Assembly: GCA_946902985.2 (NCBI GenBank) | Contig: OX336389.2 | Coordinates: forward strand, 1,290,396,792 to 1,290,460,791 | Origin: Meconema thalassinum | Lineage: Eukaryota; Arthropoda; Insecta; Orthoptera; Tettigoniidae | DNA length: 64,000 bases | Direction: 5' to 3' | Shown here: piece by piece, positions 63,529 through 64,000 of the stretch | Numbering within the stretch: position 1 is the stretch's first letter | Layout: the number at the start of each line of letters is the position of its first letter | The notes under the pieces: model-generated | Database searches by the model: none | Told to the model about the DNA's origin: nothing | What the model saw: the letters and a program-made list of their open reading frames with translations, nothing else | Program-made: the position numbers and the translations under genes

Positions 63529-64000
63529 TGTAACGTGTTTTTCGAGGGTATTTTACGCCACTGACATAAGTCGGTAGGAAGCCATTCTATATTTATTTAC
63601 GCGGCAAATTGTTCAGCCAAGAGAAGTTTCATGTAACTTATTATTATTAAGGTATTTTTGGAGCGTTTTTTTATAAGATTATAAGTATACAGATAGGTTT
63701 TCGATGTTATAGAAAACTCTATCAAGCGAGTTATTACGAACAACATTATCGCGGAAAATTATATGATTACGGAATTTTACGGATTTTGTCAGTTAGGGTA
63801 TTGTGAGAGAGATGAGTCACTGGAAATTCAGATACAGGCTTATTCTTGTCGAGAAGCGTGACGCAAGGCGGGTGGCAGCATCAAGAAAAGGCGAAATGGC
63901 CTGGACCGGTAATCGACATCTTCGTCGCGCCGAGTGTATTGACCCGGAGGTGGGGAAGATCGCGTTGTGGCTCAGCCAATCAGTGGAGACCGAGCGACTT
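63529..64000 (+). repeat. 3' LTR, first 472 bases (continues outside window)
   Basis: Starts TGTAACGTGTTTTTCGAGGG and follows 56970-57445 with about eight small differences, for example TTTTACGCC versus TTTTATGCC and one missing ATT. The window ends inside it. Confidence 0.95.

Larger units (their letters stand above)
56970..64000 (+). mobile_element. Gypsy-type LTR retrotransposon without visible integrase (3' end outside window)
   Basis: LTRs at 56970 and 63529 share the first ~470 bases with about eight differences by eye, so the insertion is fairly recent. Between them are gag and a pol with protease, reverse transcriptase and RNase H. About 1.07 kb between the pol stop and the 3' LTR has no integrase motifs. 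Either integrase was lost and the element relies on another, or this copy is a deletion derivative. Confidence 0.85.

Noticed and set aside
1..64000. CRISPR array or bacterial operon
   Set aside because: No spaced identical repeats of suitable size with unique spacers; the repeats are eukaryotic tandem or interspersed repeats.

Overview
The window looks like repeat-rich nuclear DNA of an insect. The evidence is interspersed TTAGG-type (GGTTA) repeats, several tRNA-derived SINE families with AAT/GAT tails, a 5S-rRNA-derived SINE, hAT and pogo remnants, an LTR retrotransposon, and two Polinton/Maverick-type elements. A polyneopteran host (orthopteroid or similar) is my guess from the SINE styles and is unverified. 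I see no convincing conventional host protein-coding gene. Almost everything supportable is mobile DNA.

Region by region: 1-712 holds the 3' part of an LTR next to a non-LTR endonuclease fragment. 713-12930 is a large inverted-repeat element with about 3.6-kb arms (713-4273 and 9005-12930). Its right terminus resembles the end of the intact Polinton further along, so I read it as an internally deleted, left-truncated Polinton relative. Its 4.7-kb centre carries tandem repeats, a telomere-like GGTTA/GGTGA tract, a FLYWCH zinc-finger gene joined (out of frame) to the C-terminal domain of a Polinton protein, and a tRNA-Leu(UAA)-like gene. 15008-21665 is another foldback element with a 4.1-kb noncoding centre; its right arm was later hit by a SINE and a second insertion. 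22.3-25.9 kb has a 5S SINE, a pogo-type transposase relic, three tRNA SINEs and a hAT transposase 3' end. 27852-32210 is flanked by hAT-like TIRs and a near-perfect 8-bp duplication and holds nested SINEs and a 228-bp MITE.

The centrepiece is 32577-50014: a 17,438-bp Polinton with a perfect 6-bp target-site duplication (ACCGTA), TIRs of 1.63 and 1.85 kb, and an apparently unbroken gene set. It has protein-primed DNA polymerase B, an A32/FtsK-type packaging ATPase, an RVE integrase with chromodomain, an adenain-like protease, double- and single-jelly-roll capsid proteins and a basic membrane-active-type virion protein. It also has a fibre-like protein with phage-tail-type repeats, a BIR (IAP-like) protein, a parvovirus-type phospholipase A2 domain protein, a DUF8207-type protein and orphan genes. 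Polymerase and integrase would copy and insert the element. Capsid proteins, protease, ATPase, fibre, PLA2 and membrane-active protein would make a particle and deliver it; the BIR protein could restrain host cell death. This is the layout expected of a virus-like transposon (adintovirus-like).

50-57 kb contains a decayed non-LTR reverse transcriptase and more SINEs. 56970 to beyond the window end is a young Gypsy-type LTR element. It has gag with an expanded coiled coil, a canonical T-TTA-AAC slippery site at the gag-pol overlap, and a pol that stops after RNase H with no visible integrase.
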